From Pigoraptor chileana (taxonomy: Eukaryota; Opisthokonta; Filasterea): a stretch of DNA of 32,886 bases. A program made the position numbers and the translations under genes. This document shows positions 1 to 11,721 of the stretch, piece after piece. How positions within the stretch are numbered: position 1 is the stretch's first letter; each line of letters starts with the position of its first letter. Where the stretch lies: positions 1 to 32,886 of the forward strand of contig CALSCR010003624.1 of assembly GCA_943704495.1 (NCBI GenBank), written 5' to 3'. A model generated the notes under the pieces. That model searched no databases, was not told the origin of the DNA, and saw only the letters and a program-made list of their open reading frames with translations.

Positions 1-13
1 TGCCTCCCTTCAG

Positions 14-3000
14 GGCGTGAGTGGACTGTCTACGAACGACACCACACCGCTGACGCTCACTCGAGTCATTGCTGCACGGGCGCGTCACAGCCCATTGCAG
101 ACATTCTCGAATCGTTTGCGTCAGCCGATACCAATTACGACGATGCACTCGAGCCCGCCGAAGTGGCGGCCCTTTGCGCTTCTAGTGCCCTCGTCCCGTT
201 TACCGTGCCTGTAAGCCACCCTGGCGGCGACGTCTTTCATGGGTCCGTGTCACGTGGTATCTCCGTTTTTCTCTACGAGAACAAGCGCTCTCGCGGCACA
301 TCGAATTCGTCTGGCAAACGCGACATTCCACAGCATCGACGGTTTGTGGCAGACATCCCCGGGGAGACTGATCAGGAAGATCTACATGGAAGGAACCGAC
401 GGTCGCTTGTGGGCGATGCGACGTCTGATAACTCTTATCCACACATCGCGGTTGTGACTGCCTGCGTGTATGGGCGGTGCGGGTGGACGCTGGCTCCCGA
501 CGGGTGGTATCTTGAGAACATTCTGGCGGTATCCACCGTGCCGTACGTTGCTGCGCCATCAGCTCCCGGGGCGTCGCAAAAAGAGCTGAAGGTCACGGCG
601 TGGCCGGCCCTTGTGGTTGTCGCCACAAACACCGCCGCGCGCATTTTCCGCGTGCATCTCGGAAGCGCCATACAGGCGTCTTCATTGCCCGTGCATGTGG
701 AGCACTATGCGACGATTCGCGCGTCGCCGTCGTCTCGATTCAACCCCTTTTCTGTCATTGTTCCGCCGCAGTCTTTCCATCGCGGGACGATGCTCTTTGC
801 GTATCTGAAGGCCTCCACATCGTATGGGGACTCGGCATGGATTGGGCGGCTGCGTGCATGCGCGGCTGGATATGGAGTTGCTGCCGACGGCAACTGCACC
901 GAGTGCCCACCCGGCCAGTTCAAGGGAGAGGACAGCGCTCTGGGCACGTGCTCTCCGTGCGCGGAGGGAACGTATTCTCCGCTCCCACGTAGCACCACGT
1001 GCCTTTCGTGTCCATTTGGACTGTACAGCGTGGAGGGCGCTTCCACATGCGTGGAATGTCCGCCGGGATCGGAGGTAGTGCGCCGTGCGGACGACGTCCC
1101 CAACCCATGGTGTGTGCCCTGTCCGAGGGGCTCTTTCCGCACCGCGGGTATGACTCACTGTGCCGCATGCACCAGCACTCCCGCTGTTGTTTCCTCATCT
1201 GGGGGTGGTGACACCGATGCAACTTCATGTCCTGCGGGATCCTCGGTGAGCACATCCTTGTCCGCGACTCCTTCGTCATCGATCGGACGGTATCCTGACA
1301 CTTCTGTCGATTGGACGGACGACGGCACCTCACCCGCCATCCGGGTCGTGTACATTGGAGTGTTTGCCGCCGTGTTTGCGTCAATGGCCGTCGTTGTTGT
1401 CCTCGCTGTGGCACGCCCTTCCAATGTAACAGTTACTAAGGTACCGTAGCAGTTTAAGGGCGCTGGAGTCGCCTTTGGGCGCTCCGTTGGTGGAGAAGGA
1501 GTGAACAGAGTTGGACATGGTCGAGTCTTCTTCGTCTGTTGACCGGTTGTTACCTGACGTGCGTTTTTGCAATTGTGTTGTAACGCTATTTGTGATTTCA
1601 ATCCCCTGTCTTGCTCAATGCCATCACCGGCATTGCCTGCCACTCAAAATGACGCCCACGAGAACCGAAAATGCATCCCGCTTGCTCTTTGGTGACTGAG
1701 CGGCTGTAGTAACACGCATGGACCGTGCCAACGCCTCTCGAATATTCCCTGCCACACTCGCAGATATGCACTGCAGTCGACCTCTATGGCGCGGACGAGC
1801 GCTTTGTGCGCGAAGCCGTCAGAGAGGGCGTCTGTTCCGCCGTTCCGAATGCGCATGTCGCCGAGCAGGAGAGGGCATCCCTCGTCATAGGGCTGCTGAT
1901 GACGTCCATGTTCATTGCCGGCGCCCTTGCAATTGTGGCCGGCACTATTGCAGCCGCTTACGACGGATCCAACGATGTCCTCCAACACCAGCCCCCGCAG
2001 TACCCGCAAGGCAGCGACTTATACGCGGCGTACTCGGCAGCAAAGTTGGCTGCGGACAGCAGACCATTTTGGGCGGCTGTTGAACTGCACGGATGGGCGG
2101 GCGCCTGCGACACGTCTTCTGTCTCTGCACATTTTGATGGCAGCACTGCGGCGGGTGTGCGGTCGGTGACGTCACTGGTTGCTCAGCAGCGCGAGTCCTC
2201 AACCGGCGGCGGCGGCGGCGCGTCGTGCGTCATCCACGTCACTGCGAGCGCGGCGCCATCTGCTGCAGCAGTTGCAGTCGGTTCATCCGGGGCGAGTGGA
2301 GTCTCGGTTTTTGATCGGCTCATCGTGCGCTTGTCTGCACGATCGCCATTTGCACAGTCTATTGGATGGGAGGTGAGTCCGCCGGTGTGTGTGTGTGTGT
2401 GTGCGTGTCAACGCTACCGCGTGATGGCAGCGTGCGCGCCCTTGCATTGGGCCGGCTGACGCAGGACTAAATTGCAGTGGAGCCGGTCTGATGCAAATTT
2501 GCGATGAAGTGTCAGAGCAAGAGTACTCACAGTACCGCTGTGTGGGCGGTGTGCGGAGGCACGCTTCCCCATTGGTGTGCCATTCATACCTGGCGTCAGG
2601 ACAGTGCGGTGTCATTGTTTTTACGTTAAGAGTCCTGCACTGTTGGTTGTTTCTGTCCCGTGGTCCCGTGACTCAACTGACTTGTTTGCTCTCGTTTATG
2701 TCAAGCTCAATGGGCAATGACCAGCTCGCGTGGCACTGAATTTGAATCCAGCATCTTATTGCCGGGAGCCCACGTTGGAGTGCTTAAATAGTTGGCCTTC
2801 AGCACTGTGCTGTGTTTGTCTCCCAATGCCGGTTTTATGACTCAATTTGTGCGAATGCCCAATGTACCCCCTCTGAATTGCAGTTATCGTATCGCGTAGA
2901 TGGAAGCCCGGATGTGAGCCGCATCCGCCAAGTGGCTGTGATTCCCGCGCAGCCGCCGCCGCAGGCTGACGTCGTGGTTGTCTGCAATGGAACCGTCACA

Positions 3001-4013
3001 GTGGACGATGTCGTCGCACTTTACGATCGGAAAGGCACCATTCTCACCGGACACGTGCTGACGGCCGATTCAACGGGCTCGCATGTTGATGTCTGCGATC
3101 CGTCACAGCAGGTGTGTGCGGACTTACATCTGTCTGCAATGACACCGATTTTAAGGGTGCTTGCACGCGCCTAATTTACTAACTTGGAATCCTACATCTC
3201 TGTCTTTAATGAGTGCATGTATGACCACATTCTCGCTCATCACCACATCCTGATTCCGCTTGTGCTGATTGTGTTATTCTGCGTTTTATCTATTCAATGC
3301 AACGCAACCCATGCACTTGGACTCGTGGGTGCCTCAACGTGCAGGCGACAGTGGGGGCCTCTGAAAGTCTCACTGTCCAGATTGTCATTCGGCGGTCCGA
3401 TGTGTTCACGCTCGCGCAGCTGAAACAGCGGCTATCGGCGAGGGAAATGGCGCTTGCGTGTGCATCTGCCGTCGGTGGGTGTGAGCTGATTGCGAGTTGC
3501 CCTGCACTGATCTGATGCCGCCACTTGACCTACCTGGGTCCCCTGAACCCTGAGCTACCACTGACATTCTGTGTGCGCACATATATGTTTGTGTGTATAT
3601 ATATCTATATATATCATGATATAAATGTGTGCGTGTTTAATTGCTCAGGTGGTCTCTTTTCTGCGCTGAGACTTGCTGCGGGCCTGGCGCGATTTGTGTG
3701 GAATAAGCTGCTTTCAAGGTCATCGCTGTGTGTCCCTCGTGCGCGGCGACGCCCCAGTGCAACCGCGAGCCTGGCGTCTGTCAGAACAATTGGCCGCACG
3801 GCTTCCCAGCTGCAGTCCCGCAAGCCGTGCAACCAGTCTGTGGCGTCGTTGTGTGCGCCGCTTCTTGTCGACCCGGCGGACGATCCAGTACGGTCACCGA
3901 CAATCATGCCTTCCACGTCGCGGCGATCAACGGCCGTCGACGACTATTCTTCCATTGCCTCTAGATTACATTGCGATATGCCGGCGGCTGAGTGCGAAGC
4001 GTCTGAGCCGTAA
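14..4013 (+). CDS. Large Cys-rich, EF-hand membrane protein, copy 1 (5' end outside window)
   Basis: I do not recognise a named family. Exons inferred from homology to the downstream copy and GT-AG sites are 14-1440, 1764-2372, 2884-3111, 3345-3474 and 3649-4013 (TAA stop). The first exon encodes an EF-hand-type loop (DTNYDDALEPAE, bases 127-162), then a Cys-rich block of ephrin-receptor-like (GCC2/GCC3) repeats with CPPG and CxxC spacing (about 890-1170), then a membrane helix (about 1345-1420). The second exon holds another membrane helix near 1890-1945, followed by a conserved YDGSND motif. The C-terminal exon is basic and Ser-rich. Splice phases match copy 2 exactly, and exon 3345-3474 has the same 130-base length. 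Oddity: the first 70-90 bases resemble copy 2 in a different frame from the rest of the exon, so there is either a one-base frameshift, a sequence error or unusual splicing. Function is unknown; a cell-surface adhesion or sensing role is inference only. Confidence 0.8.
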
Positions 4014-4060
4014 CGGCGCCGCGCATAATCCTGTTCGCATAATCGGCGGACCAACCCGAT

Positions 4061-4165
4061 CACGTGACTTATTGACCAGTGCACGTGATAATTCGGCACG
4101 TGCGGCTTTTTTCAGTCGAGGATTTAGCCACATCGCTTCTTGTAAACGCGTGTGAGCAATATAAG
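4061..4165 (+). promoter_or_regulatory. Compact promoter of copy 2: three CACGTG boxes and a TATA-like box
   Basis: The 196-base gap between the two paralogues contains CACGTG at 4061-4066, 4082-4087 and 4097-4102, and TATAAG at 4160-4165. The TATA-like element lies about 45 bases before the ATG at 4210, so the 5' leader would be very short. CACGTG is the classical E-box recognised by bHLH proteins in other eukaryotes. Single copies also occur upstream of the genes at 12294 (12023-12028) and 31251 (31100-31105). A role in expression is inferred from position and clustering only. Confidence 0.5.
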
Positions 4166-4209
4166 AGCATCCTGCACGCAATCCAACTGTTAAACAAACT
4201 GTGACCACC

Positions 4210-7200
4210 ATGGGCGTCCACTCACACAGAATGGCCCTTAGGCCCGCGTTTATTGTTGTTGTTGCGTGCGTGGCGTGTGTGCTTGGGCCGATGTCAGGAG
4301 CGGGTGCCGTTGACATACGTAAGTTGAATGCTGCACTTGCGATGAACAAGTCTCACGTCGAGCTTCGTATGAGCAATTTTGTTGTGCTCTGGGGACTTTT
4401 TGGAGGAGCGTAGAACAAGGGCAGAATTGTGCACCTGTTATACAAAGTGCCGCGCATGCATTACCGCACACACACACACACACATACACACACATTTTTG
4501 TGTTTGTATTGTTTGTTCTGACACCGAAAACTGGAAATGATTTTGTGCACGCAGCGACGTCGCGCATTCCGTTCATTCAAATTCCATTTCGCACGCTCAT
4601 CGATGAAGGGGCCCCGCCTGCGCGCGGAGCTCCCGACACGACAATGTGCTCGTCATCCATTTCTAAAAACTGCCAGTGAGGGTCGATTCGCATTGTCCTG
4701 TTTTATTTGCATTTGTGTTTGCTCATGTCCTTCTGCTTCTCCCCCTACTTTTAGTGATGTGTTGGATGCATGTGTCGTTAAGCAGTTGTCTGAAGCCACT
4801 CGTCCGTATGTGAGCCGGGTTGCAATGCGTAGATATGATAGTTCTGGCACCATTTCCCAATCGGCGGGTGTTTACGACCTGTGTAGCCATGATGCTTACA
4901 TCACATCCGCGCACTCGCAATTGTGTGTGTGTGTGTGTGCAGATATTTCGTTCCCCTTCGCAGCGGCCGCGGGGATGCGGCGAAGCAATACCCGGTGTCA
5001 TTCCACGTCCTCACAACGGACGACAACGGCATGTTGTATGCGGCAACGTCGTATCTCCGTCTTCCCCGCAACATAACAGGCGATGGATTAAACCAAACAT
5101 GCAATCGCATCGCAAAGCTTGTCGCTTTTCGACCGATGCCCTCATTTGAAAACGAGACGAGCCCCGTGAGCGGCCTGAAGTCGCTTTTTGCGCTGACGCT
5201 GTACAACGACACGATGCAATGCAGGGATGCGATGCATGACTTCATGGAGGTCGACCGGTTTGTCTCTCTCCGAGGAAATCTCCTCTCATTGTTTGCGTGC
5301 ACTCCCCTGTCCACGTGCGAGGTGACACTGCTGTCCGTGCGCAGCGTGGGTGCGGTGCCTGTGGGCGCCGATGTTCTCTGGCGTGTACCTGTGAATACGA
5401 CGCAATATCGCTATACGGCATATGGAGAAGCCGTGTCCGCGGACAGCGCGATTATATTGGACGCCACCGACGACCTTGCGGCGGGCATGCCCGTCAGCCG
5501 CCAGTCACTGAACTTCAGGCTTGTGCGGCAGCTGGCCAATGGCACGATGGCCTCGGCGTCGATGGCATTGGCGGACGAGACGTGGGCTGCGGTGGGAGAT
5601 GTCAGTCGTGGAGGTGCGTGGCTGCGGCCCCGTATGAACTTGGAGCTTGTGTGCGCGGTCGATCCACTTGCTGACACGCCCGAGAGAGCGTGTACGTGCA
5701 CGGCAGATATAATGGCGCCTGGTACCCCGAACGGCACGATTATCGCGCTGTATGCGGGCGATTCATTGATGCTGCACAACGAATGTGTGATGAGTCTCAT
5801 CGACTGGTCGTTGCAGGACATCGGTGGTGACGTCATTGTGCAGATGCCGTCACTGCTGCCGGGCCAGTCGTACAACCACTCGTTCACGCTGGAGGATTTT
5901 GTGACGTCCACTATAGGCGACATTCTTCTCGTTACAACATTCATCCGTGCGGGTGTGACTGCCACTTCCCCCGTGTATCTTGCGTCGTACAAGAGAGTAA
6001 CGATGTATCCCAATGATCTTCTTTTCTCGTTTATTGCCATGAAATCTAATCCCGACGACCCATCGCTTCCGCAAGGTAGGTGTGAGTGTGGACTTTCTCC
6101 CTCCTCTTTGTGTGTATGTCGTGTTGTTTTATTGTTGAGTATTTGGTGACGGCAACATTGTTTTATTGTGCAAATTTGAGGATGTGCGATACTTGTTCCG
6201 GTGTCACGTGGTTGTGTGCCGCCTCAAACAACACGGGGCGAAAGCATGCGCTGATCGTCCCAATACATACACATGCGCATATACACATTGTCATACACAC
6301 ATAAACACATCTTCACACACACTGCATACATACACACACATTACACCCACTCACTCAACCACTGTTTTTCAACATATGCACGCACCCCCCTCAGTTACTT
6401 TCGGTGTTGCCGGTGAGCTGACACGCTTGCACCTGTCGCTTAAATGCAAGAGGGATTGGAGCGATCTCCGGGTGGGTGCTGTCGCGTATTAAGTATAGTC
6501 GCACGCAAAACAAGCTCCCCACCTCGCGACGCGTAAACATATTGCAATGCTCACAAGTTCGTCTCTCTTTCTTCGCAGGGAGCAATTGGACTCAATGCAA
6601 ACGACACAACCCCCCTTACTCTCACCCGCGCCATCGTCGCATCAATGAAGAAGGGCCCAGACGCACCTCCCGTCAGCAGCACTATCACGACATTTGCTGC
6701 GGCGGATGCGAATGGCGACGACAGCGTCGACCTTTCTGAGATGGCGCGGTACTGTGACAGTCGGGGCGCTTTCACGTCAACCGTGCTCAGAGACCACCCT
6801 GGCGGCGACATCTTCTTTGCCGACGTATCACGTGGCGTCGCTGTTATTTTGTACAAATCGAAACCGACTTTTTCAGAGGCGGAGAATTCGGCGTCGTCCA
6901 CACGCTTCTTCTCGATTCCAGATGTAGCAGTCGTGAGTGTCTGCGCGTACACTTGGTGTGGATGGACAAATGCACCGTCCGGGTGGGACACAGAATTGAA
7001 TGACGTGTTGTCGGTTACAGTCGTGCCGTATGTGCCTACACCGCCGGCACAGGGTCCGCCCCCGCCGGCGGCAGAGCATGCGTGGCCGGTGCTTGTCGTC
7101 ATCTCAACCAAACTGGTGGCGTATGTGTTCAAGGTCGAACCCGCCAACTCAGTCTTGGCCGTTTCCCACCACGCCACTGTTCGAGCGGCAAACAGTTTTT

Positions 7201-10198
7201 CAAACCCGTTTCTTATATTGGCGCCGCCAACCGTCTTTCGATCGACCATGCTGTTTGCGAGCGTTGACGGTGGCCCGAAGGCCGCCGACTGTGCGGTGCT
7301 CGGACGCCTTCGTGCGTGCGGACCGGGCCTCGGGCGCCTCTCGAACGGCACATGCTCTGTGTGCCCCCCAGGCTATATCAAGGATGGTGACGATGCATTT
7401 GGTGTTTGTACGCCGTGCACACCGGGAAGATTTTCCGATTCGTACGGGGGAACTGAATGCGTTAAATGCCCCGAGGGTACATTTAGTCTCTCTGCCGCCG
7501 CCACGTGCACGCCGTGTGCGCCAGGGAGCGAGAGCGTGCTTGATGATGCCGGCGTCCCTCTGCCGTGGTGCGTGCCCTGCGGTGTGGGAAGCTATCGCAA
7601 CGCCGAAATGACCGCGTGCGCACCGTGCGATGATGGCAGCGGGCGGCGGCGGGTTGCTGCGCCGGATGCTTTGTGTCCCGCGGGGTCCTCGTCGCCGTCG
7701 GCGTCTGCCGTGGCGTCTTCAACGCGCGCAATGACGTACCCCGACACTTCAGCAGATTGGAATGCGGGGTCCACGTCAATGTCACCGGCACTGCGCGCGG
7801 TATACATTGTTGTTTTCACGACTGTGCTCTGCGTAACGGCAGCTCTTATTGTGGTCGTTGCCGTGCGTCGCACTAGCATAACGTTTTTGAAGGTGGGCTG
7901 TACTGCATCTCTAATACTGCAGTAATTATTGCTGTGTGCTCTCTGTGTTTGTTTTTTGCAGACACGGCACGCTTCTGTCGTCGGAAATCACCACATGCAC
8001 ACACCACACCCTCCATGATACTGACATGAAATCTCACAACTTGTGTTTACGAAAACACACGGACACGTAATGCACATGTATCACACCAGATTGCAAACGC
8101 CGTTGACTTGTTTGGCGCTGAGGAGCGCTTCGTGCTCGACGCTGTGCGAGACGGGGTGTGCGTCGTACATCCCAATACATGCGTCGCTCGCCAAGAACGG
8201 CCATCGCTTCTGATTGGGCTCACAATGACTGCGATTTTTCTCGCGGGGGCGCTGGCCATCGTAGCCGGCACGATCGTGTCGGAATACGACGGATCCAACG
8301 ACATGCTTTACCAGCAGCCGCCGCAGTATGCTCAGAGTGGGGCACTCTACTCGCAGTACGCTGACGCCAAAGCCGTCGCGGATCGCCGGCCGTTTGCCGT
8401 GAGTGTGTGGTTGCACGGGTGGGCGGGCAATTGTCGCATTGAACTTGTCTCAGCCGCGTTCCAGGTGTCGTCTGGCGGAAGTTTGAATGCCGGACTACGA
8501 AATGCAACGATCACTTCAGCTGCGACGGTGCCCACCGAGGATGGTAGTGGTGTCGCCTGTAAGATACGCGTGCTTGCGAGCGTCTCGCCAAGCGTGACCA
8601 GTGGGAGTGGCGGCGTGCTTTCTGTGGACCACATTACAATCCGCCTCAAGGCGCGTTCGGTGTACGCACAGTCGTTGGAGTGGGAGGTATGTGTCCCACC
8701 AGTTGTTGTGTCGAGACTGTTCATTTCATTAAAGAACGCCGTGTGTGTATGTATGTGGTTAGGTGGACACACACACATACGCACACATACGCACACACGC
8801 ACGCATTGAACAACATGCAAGCACATACCTCGCTTTTTTTCACGTTGTCGATTTGGACGCACAATGCCCATCTGTACTTTGTACACGAGTCGAATGCTGT
8901 TGTATTTTGTGAACAGCACACCATTTGTTCTTGCTGCAATTGTCTGATCCTGTGTGCACGGTGCTGTTTGGAATGTGTGCATTCTGTGTGAACTGTGTGC
9001 AGGTGGACTATGCCGTGGATGGCACCACAGATACAAGCTCAATTAAGCATCGTGCCCTGGCCCCCCCACGCCCAGAGTCCCCCACTACAAGCGCCGGTGA
9101 CGACACACCCGTGCGCTACGTCATCTGCAATGCGTCGTTTGTCGCTGATGACGTCGTCAGCCTCTACGACCGGCGGGGAGTGGTTCGCAGTGGACACGTG
9201 ATCACCGTGGACCCTGTGTTTAGTCGCGTCACTGGATGCGACCCCTCTGATCAGGTGCGGGCGCGTAAATCTTTTGCCCCCGAGTATCGCAGATGTTTGT
9301 GTTATGGTTTTGTGTTTTTGCTGCTGCTCCACAAAGATGTTTGCATCGGTTATGCTGTGTATATGTATGCAAAAAAGACACAAAGACGCTTATCCTAACC
9401 GTATATAACCCTGAAATGCAAACCACAAACACCCGGTGCGTGTGTGTGTGCGTGTGTGTGTGTGTGTCACTGGCGCAGGCTCTCAACGGCGGAAGTGACT
9501 TCATTTCTGTCGATGTGACGTTGCGGAGATCCGACCATTTTATGCTTGCGCAGCTGCGGTGGCGATTGTCGGCCCGGGAGATGACGGTTGCGTGCATTTC
9601 AGCCGTCGGTGGGTTGCGAGCTGCATGTGCCCCCTGTGTGTCAGACCATTGGTCTGTCTTGTATGTGTGTGTGTGTGTGGGTATTGGTGTGTACTGTTTG
9701 TGTGTCTGTGTGCAATCAGCTTTCAACGACTAGGTGGCTTCGCTTCTGTAGAATAGTAGTTTGCATGCGACAGGTCAGAAAACTTATCAGGGAGGAGCTC
9801 TGCCTTCTTTTTCTGCTGGAAATATATATATCTTCTAAACCCAGTTTGACCTCCAAACCTTACGCGTAGGTGGTCTCTTTAGCGGATTGAAGCTGGTTGG
9901 CGCGCTCGTTCGCTTTGCATGGAAGCAGCTGAGCGCGTGCCGCTGCCCCACATCGCGTGATCGCAAGTTGCCCAGGGGAGTGCCTTCGTTTACAGACAAC
10001 GACAAGGCCATTCAGTTCAACACTCTGCACAAACCGAGCTGCGCGCACAGCATCGGAGGAAGCAGAAGAAGCGGCAGCTTGTCTGTGACCGTGAACAGTG
10101 TTGCCGATGTGACCCAACAACTTCTGCCGACTGGGGACACAGACGCAACGTCAGCGCCTGGCAAATCGAGCGACACGACCGCCCACTCGCACTGCTGA
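4210..10198 (+). CDS. Large Cys-rich, EF-hand membrane protein, copy 2 (complete, ten exons)
   Basis: Proposed exons: 4210-4318, 4555-4675, 4755-4805, 4943-6075, 6395-6471, 6579-7892, 8090-8686, 9003-9254, 9479-9608, 9870-10198. All junctions are GT-AG with matching phases, and the total is 4113 bases (1370 residues plus TGA). The start is ATG in the context accaccATGG. A signal peptide (residues 1 to about 34, hydrophobic core FIVVVACVACVLG) is followed by about 460 residues of unknown fold with many N-glycosylation sequons. Next come an EF-hand loop (DANGDDSVDLSE, about 540-551), a Cys-rich ephrin-receptor-like block (about 756-847), a membrane helix at about 901-926, a 47-residue loop, a second helix at about 974-998 and a 370-residue tail. 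Two helices would place both termini outside the cytoplasm if the signal peptide is cleaved. No enzyme motif was found. It forms a tandem pair with copy 1. Exon boundaries are prediction only. Confidence 0.85.
4466..4494. repeat. CA microsatellite in intron 1 of copy 2
   Basis: A nearly pure CA run lies inside intron 4319-4554. Similar TG or CA tracts occur in most other introns of this gene. Confidence 0.9.
4922..4940. repeat. TG microsatellite forming the 3' end of an intron
   Basis: A (TG)n run continues directly into the acceptor CAG at 4940-4942, where a pyrimidine tract would normally lie. The upstream donor used here is GTATGT at 4806. Confidence 0.85.
6266..6350. repeat. CA/TA-rich simple repeat in intron 4 of copy 2
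   Basis: Imperfect CACA and CATA repeats fill the centre of intron 6076-6394. No coding signal is visible in the tract. Confidence 0.8.
8767..8805. repeat. CA-rich microsatellite in intron 7 of copy 2
   Basis: Imperfect CA repeat interrupted by TA and GC steps, inside intron 8687-9002. Confidence 0.85.
9441..9466. repeat. TG microsatellite near the 3' end of intron 8 of copy 2
   Basis: A TG run ends about 10 bases before the acceptor CAG at 9476-9478. A further TG run lies near the donor of the next intron (about 9661-9715). Confidence 0.85.
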
Positions 10199-10860
10199 TG
10201 AGCATCGGGGACAGATTGCATTGATTCGGCGTTACCCAACCCTAACCCTTACTCATGCCTTTTTTGCCCTGCGTGTCTGCCGCCGCCTCCGCGTTTGATG
10301 GAGTGCCCCGCACAGCGCTATTATGCATGGGGCACTTGCATCTGATGGACAGTTTGCGACTTGCTGCGGCGGTGCTGATTCGTGGGTGCGAAAACAAAGC
10401 TGAAAAAGCCCATTGAGCCGGCGATGGATTCTCATTGTGAGGCTTGAAGGGGATCATGGAGGAGCACTGTTGCGGATGCCATCAGCACAGACCTCAACAC
10501 CAACGCATGCGGATGACAAGCCAACACACGCGGCAGTCGTCAGTTCCACATATGAATCCGTAGTTCAATCTATTTGCAGCCGCGGGTTTGCCATGGAGGT
10601 ACCAGTCTGCCTGCCGTATAAATATATTATTATAAATATTCTTATTACACTGAATGGATTCAACAGCATCATCTGATGATGATCAACGTGCCGCTCATAC
10701 TCGCACAGACCGGCTGTTGCGATGCCGGGAAAGGAAAGGGGGGGGGAAGGGGGGAGCATGTGACTGCGTCGCCTTCAGTGATGATAATTTAAATTCCCGT
10801 CGCCGGCGCCAGCAATAATACTAAGACCATGCCGTTCGCGACGAACTTATTTGGCGAATA
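10199..10860. other. Non-coding stretch with a G-rich run and a short telomere-like motif
   Basis: No convincing gene. Two notable bits are a short stretch at 10234-10251 containing CCCTAACCCT, far too short to call a telomere remnant, and a G-rich run at 10738-10754 (nine G, two A, six G) that could form an unusual structure. The rest includes an AT-rich patch around 10617-10660. Open frames here show no domain and no codon pattern like the neighbouring genes. Confidence 0.6.
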
Positions 10861-11721
10861 TTAGACGACTGAAGTTGGTGTTGCGGCGGCAAAGCAGGGT
10901 AGAAGAGCAACAAGCGCAAAGCCGCCGGAAATGGGGCACACCGACAGATCAAAGCTCACGCCACTGGTGTTGCGAGGCGCATTTGTCACGGGTATCTCGC
11001 AGTGCGCGCGGCCGACTCACAGCGCATCGACGACTTTCACATCATGGCATGCATCATCCTTCACGAACATTGAGCATAATCCAATGGGAGAGCCAAAGCT
11101 CGCGAATAGCACCGACGATGCGACCATACCGGCCGGGCAGCGCAGCGACATCACAGTTGGCGTCTCAGTGGAGACACCCATGTACTCGTAACCGCAGGCA
11201 GTTGTGTTGATGAGCGACGGATCCGGTGGCGGGCGCGGAATACGCTCATGCACCACCTTTCTGCGCGAGACGACAAGATGCGCCGTCGTCCAAGTGTGTC
11301 GCAGGCCGAGCGCAATGAGTGACTCAAGTATCCAATCGGTCCACGACGAATGAATGGACCACTGAATGCGACGCCCCGGGTGCAGATCTCTTGCTCCACC
11401 AGCAACACGTAATACGGATCATCGAGGACAGTGCTATTGTACCGGACAACGCGCACGTATCCGCGCATGTTAAACAGTGCACGCTCGTCGTCGGAGAGGC
11501 GAGTAGTCGTTAGATAGATGTTTGGGCGCGGCCAGGGAGAGAGGCTGCCAACAGATACCGCCGCATGAACCGCATACCAAACAGACAATCACGAATATGA
11601 CAGCCTGTAGCACGGTTCTGATTGAGGGCTTGCGCCACACTATCGGCGACCGGAGGCGGCATCCCTGCATCTGTGCTGAGTTCAGTCTGGGAAACCGCCG
11701 CGAAACCCGACCGGTTTGCAA
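10861..11721 (-). pseudogene. Decayed secreted or membrane protein with a C-terminal SUEL-type (galactose/rhamnose-binding) lectin domain
   Basis: Reading the minus strand from about 11720, there is a short N-terminus with a hydrophobic segment (TVLQAVIFVIVCL). After a frame change near 11580 comes a coding-looking stretch (IYLTTTRLSDDERAL), and after another near 11360 a stretch with IHSSWTDWILESLIALGL. The next part matches SUEL lectins: a Leu-x-Cys-Pro start, FASFGSP, a Cys-His pair (ACHD) and VGRAHCEIPVTNA. An in-frame TGA at about 11018 stands where the family has a conserved Cys before VG. The domain ends with FDLSVCP, and the frame closes at about 10861. Two frame changes plus one stop argue for a pseudogene. 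Unrecognised introns could explain the frame changes but not the stop. The N-terminal part was not assigned to a family. Confidence 0.6.

Noticed and set aside
5411-6040. Minus-strand 209-codon open frame opposite copy 2
   Set aside because: Antisense to the large extracellular exon 4943-6075; no independent coding evidence.
10234-10251. CCCTAACCCT telomere-like motif
   Set aside because: Only about two partial repeat units, inside ordinary genic DNA; chance is sufficient.
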